Positions 63,655 to 64,000 of a stretch of 64,000 nucleotides of DNA are shown here, in pieces; the first letter of the stretch is position 1; every line of letters starts with the position of its first letter. Source of the DNA: Dyella_A sp035685805. Lineage in GTDB: Bacteria; Pseudomonadota; Gammaproteobacteria; Xanthomonadales; Rhodanobacteraceae. The position numbers and the translations under genes were made by a program. The stretch is from NCBI RefSeq assembly GCF_035685805.1, contig NZ_DASSAB010000014.1, positions 1 through 64,000 of the forward strand. The letters run 5' to 3'. The notes under the pieces are model-generated. The model did no database searches. It had not been told where the DNA came from and saw only the letters and a list, made by a program, of their open reading frames with translations.

Positions 63655-64000
63655 TCAGCCCGCGGCCAGGGCGGCGCGCTGGGCGGCAACCAGTTCGGTC
63701 ACCCCCTTCTCGGCCAGCGCCAGCATCGCGTCCATCTCGTCGCGGCGGAAGGCGTGGCCCTCGGCCGTGCCTTGCACCTCGATCATGCCGCCGCCGTCGT
63801 TCATCACGACGTTCATGTCGGTGTCGCAGCTGGAATCCTCGGCGTAGTCCAGGTCGAGCACCGGCATGCCTTGGTAGATGCCCACCGAGACCGCGGCGAT
63901 GGCGCCGATGATCGGATTGCGCTTGAGGTTCTCTCGTGCCATCAGCCGGGTGACCGCATCGACCAGTGCGACATACGCGCCGGTGATCGCCGCGGTGCGG
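63655..64000 (-). CDS. rph: Ribonuclease PH, 5' part cut by window edge
   Basis: The C-terminal 114 residues of RNase PH, a phosphorolytic 3'-5' exoribonuclease that trims tRNA ends. The frame is open to base 64000 (RTAAITGAYVALVDAVTRL), then NPIIGAIAAVSVGIYQG, VLDLDYAEDSSCDTDMN and GTAEGHAFRRDEMDAML follow, all typical. The N-terminal part lies outside the window. Confidence 0.95.
   Translation of the reverse strand, partial: RTAAITGAYVALVDAVTRLMARENLKRNPIIGAIAAVSVGIYQGMPVLDLDYAEDSSCDTDMNVVMNDGGGMIEVQGTAEGHAFRRDEMDAMLALAEKGVTELVAAQRAALAAG

Overview
The window reads as a chromosomal segment of a high-GC gammaproteobacterium of the Xanthomonadaceae/Rhodanobacteraceae group (Rhodanobacter, Dyella, Luteibacter or Xanthomonas relatives). 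The basis is the Clp-type CRP regulator next to a class-1 speD and a trpGDC operon, an Oar-like TonB-dependent receptor, and a CIO-type cydAB with a small CydP gene. I see no phage, integrase, transposase, rRNA or CRISPR array. The window is cut at both ends: it opens inside a sensor histidine kinase and closes inside rph.

Layout. (i) 1-6.1 kb: sensor kinase, a TonB C-terminal-domain protein, trpE, an exported chorismate-lyase-like protein and a small unknown. (ii) 6.2-15 kb: recC-recB-recD with ATGA-type overlaps. (iii) 15.3-35.3 kb: a 20-kb block built around peptidoglycan fragments. A leftward arm carries transglutaminase-like protein, TonB receptor, lysA, M19 dipeptidase, two serine hydrolases, VanX-like D-Ala-D-Ala dipeptidase and AmpD-like lipoprotein amidase. 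A rightward arm carries a DUF819 permease, NlpC/P60 peptidase, L-Ala-D/L-Glu epimerase, RpiR/MurR-like regulator, L,D-transpeptidase, a variant DAACS symporter and a DauA-like D-amino-acid dehydrogenase. The arms diverge from two interleaved sigma70-like promoters near 27.2 kb. (iv) 35.8-43.5 kb: a variant Amt transporter, trpG-trpD-trpC, a PgpC-like phosphatase, a MarR-GNAT fusion behind a perfect 30-bp palindrome, clp and speD. (v) 43.7-50.3 kb: coq7, rplM-rpsI, tRNA-Gln, rpiA, EVE protein, fau, 6S RNA, zapA, a ZapB-like protein, a UPF0149 protein and pepP. (vi) 50.3-54.5 kb: cydP, cydA, cydB and pepQ. (vii) 54.7-61.7 kb: PilZ-DUF1631 pair and a PP2C / LysM lipoprotein / Ser-Thr kinase / FHA module. 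(viii) 61.9-64 kb: hemW, rdgB and rph.

How the genes fit together. The 20-kb block is the most distinctive part. Read by family, it can take muropeptides apart. The amidase releases stem peptide; the NlpC/P60 enzyme cuts D-Glu from meso-DAP; the epimerase turns L-Ala-D-Glu into L-Ala-L-Glu. VanX-like and M19 enzymes split dipeptides. LysA can decarboxylate released meso-DAP to lysine, and the DauA-like enzyme can oxidise free D-amino acids. Transporters and a MurR-like regulator sit in the same block. The assignments are from motifs seen in the sequence; the joint pathway is inference.

Dispersed signals worth noting: three loci carry inverted pairs of a repeat matching ATTCCC-N8-GGGAAT (Neisseria dRS3-like). 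A 6S RNA gene was found from its closing stem and its position between fau and zapA. Several transporters and enzymes have family-defining residues replaced.
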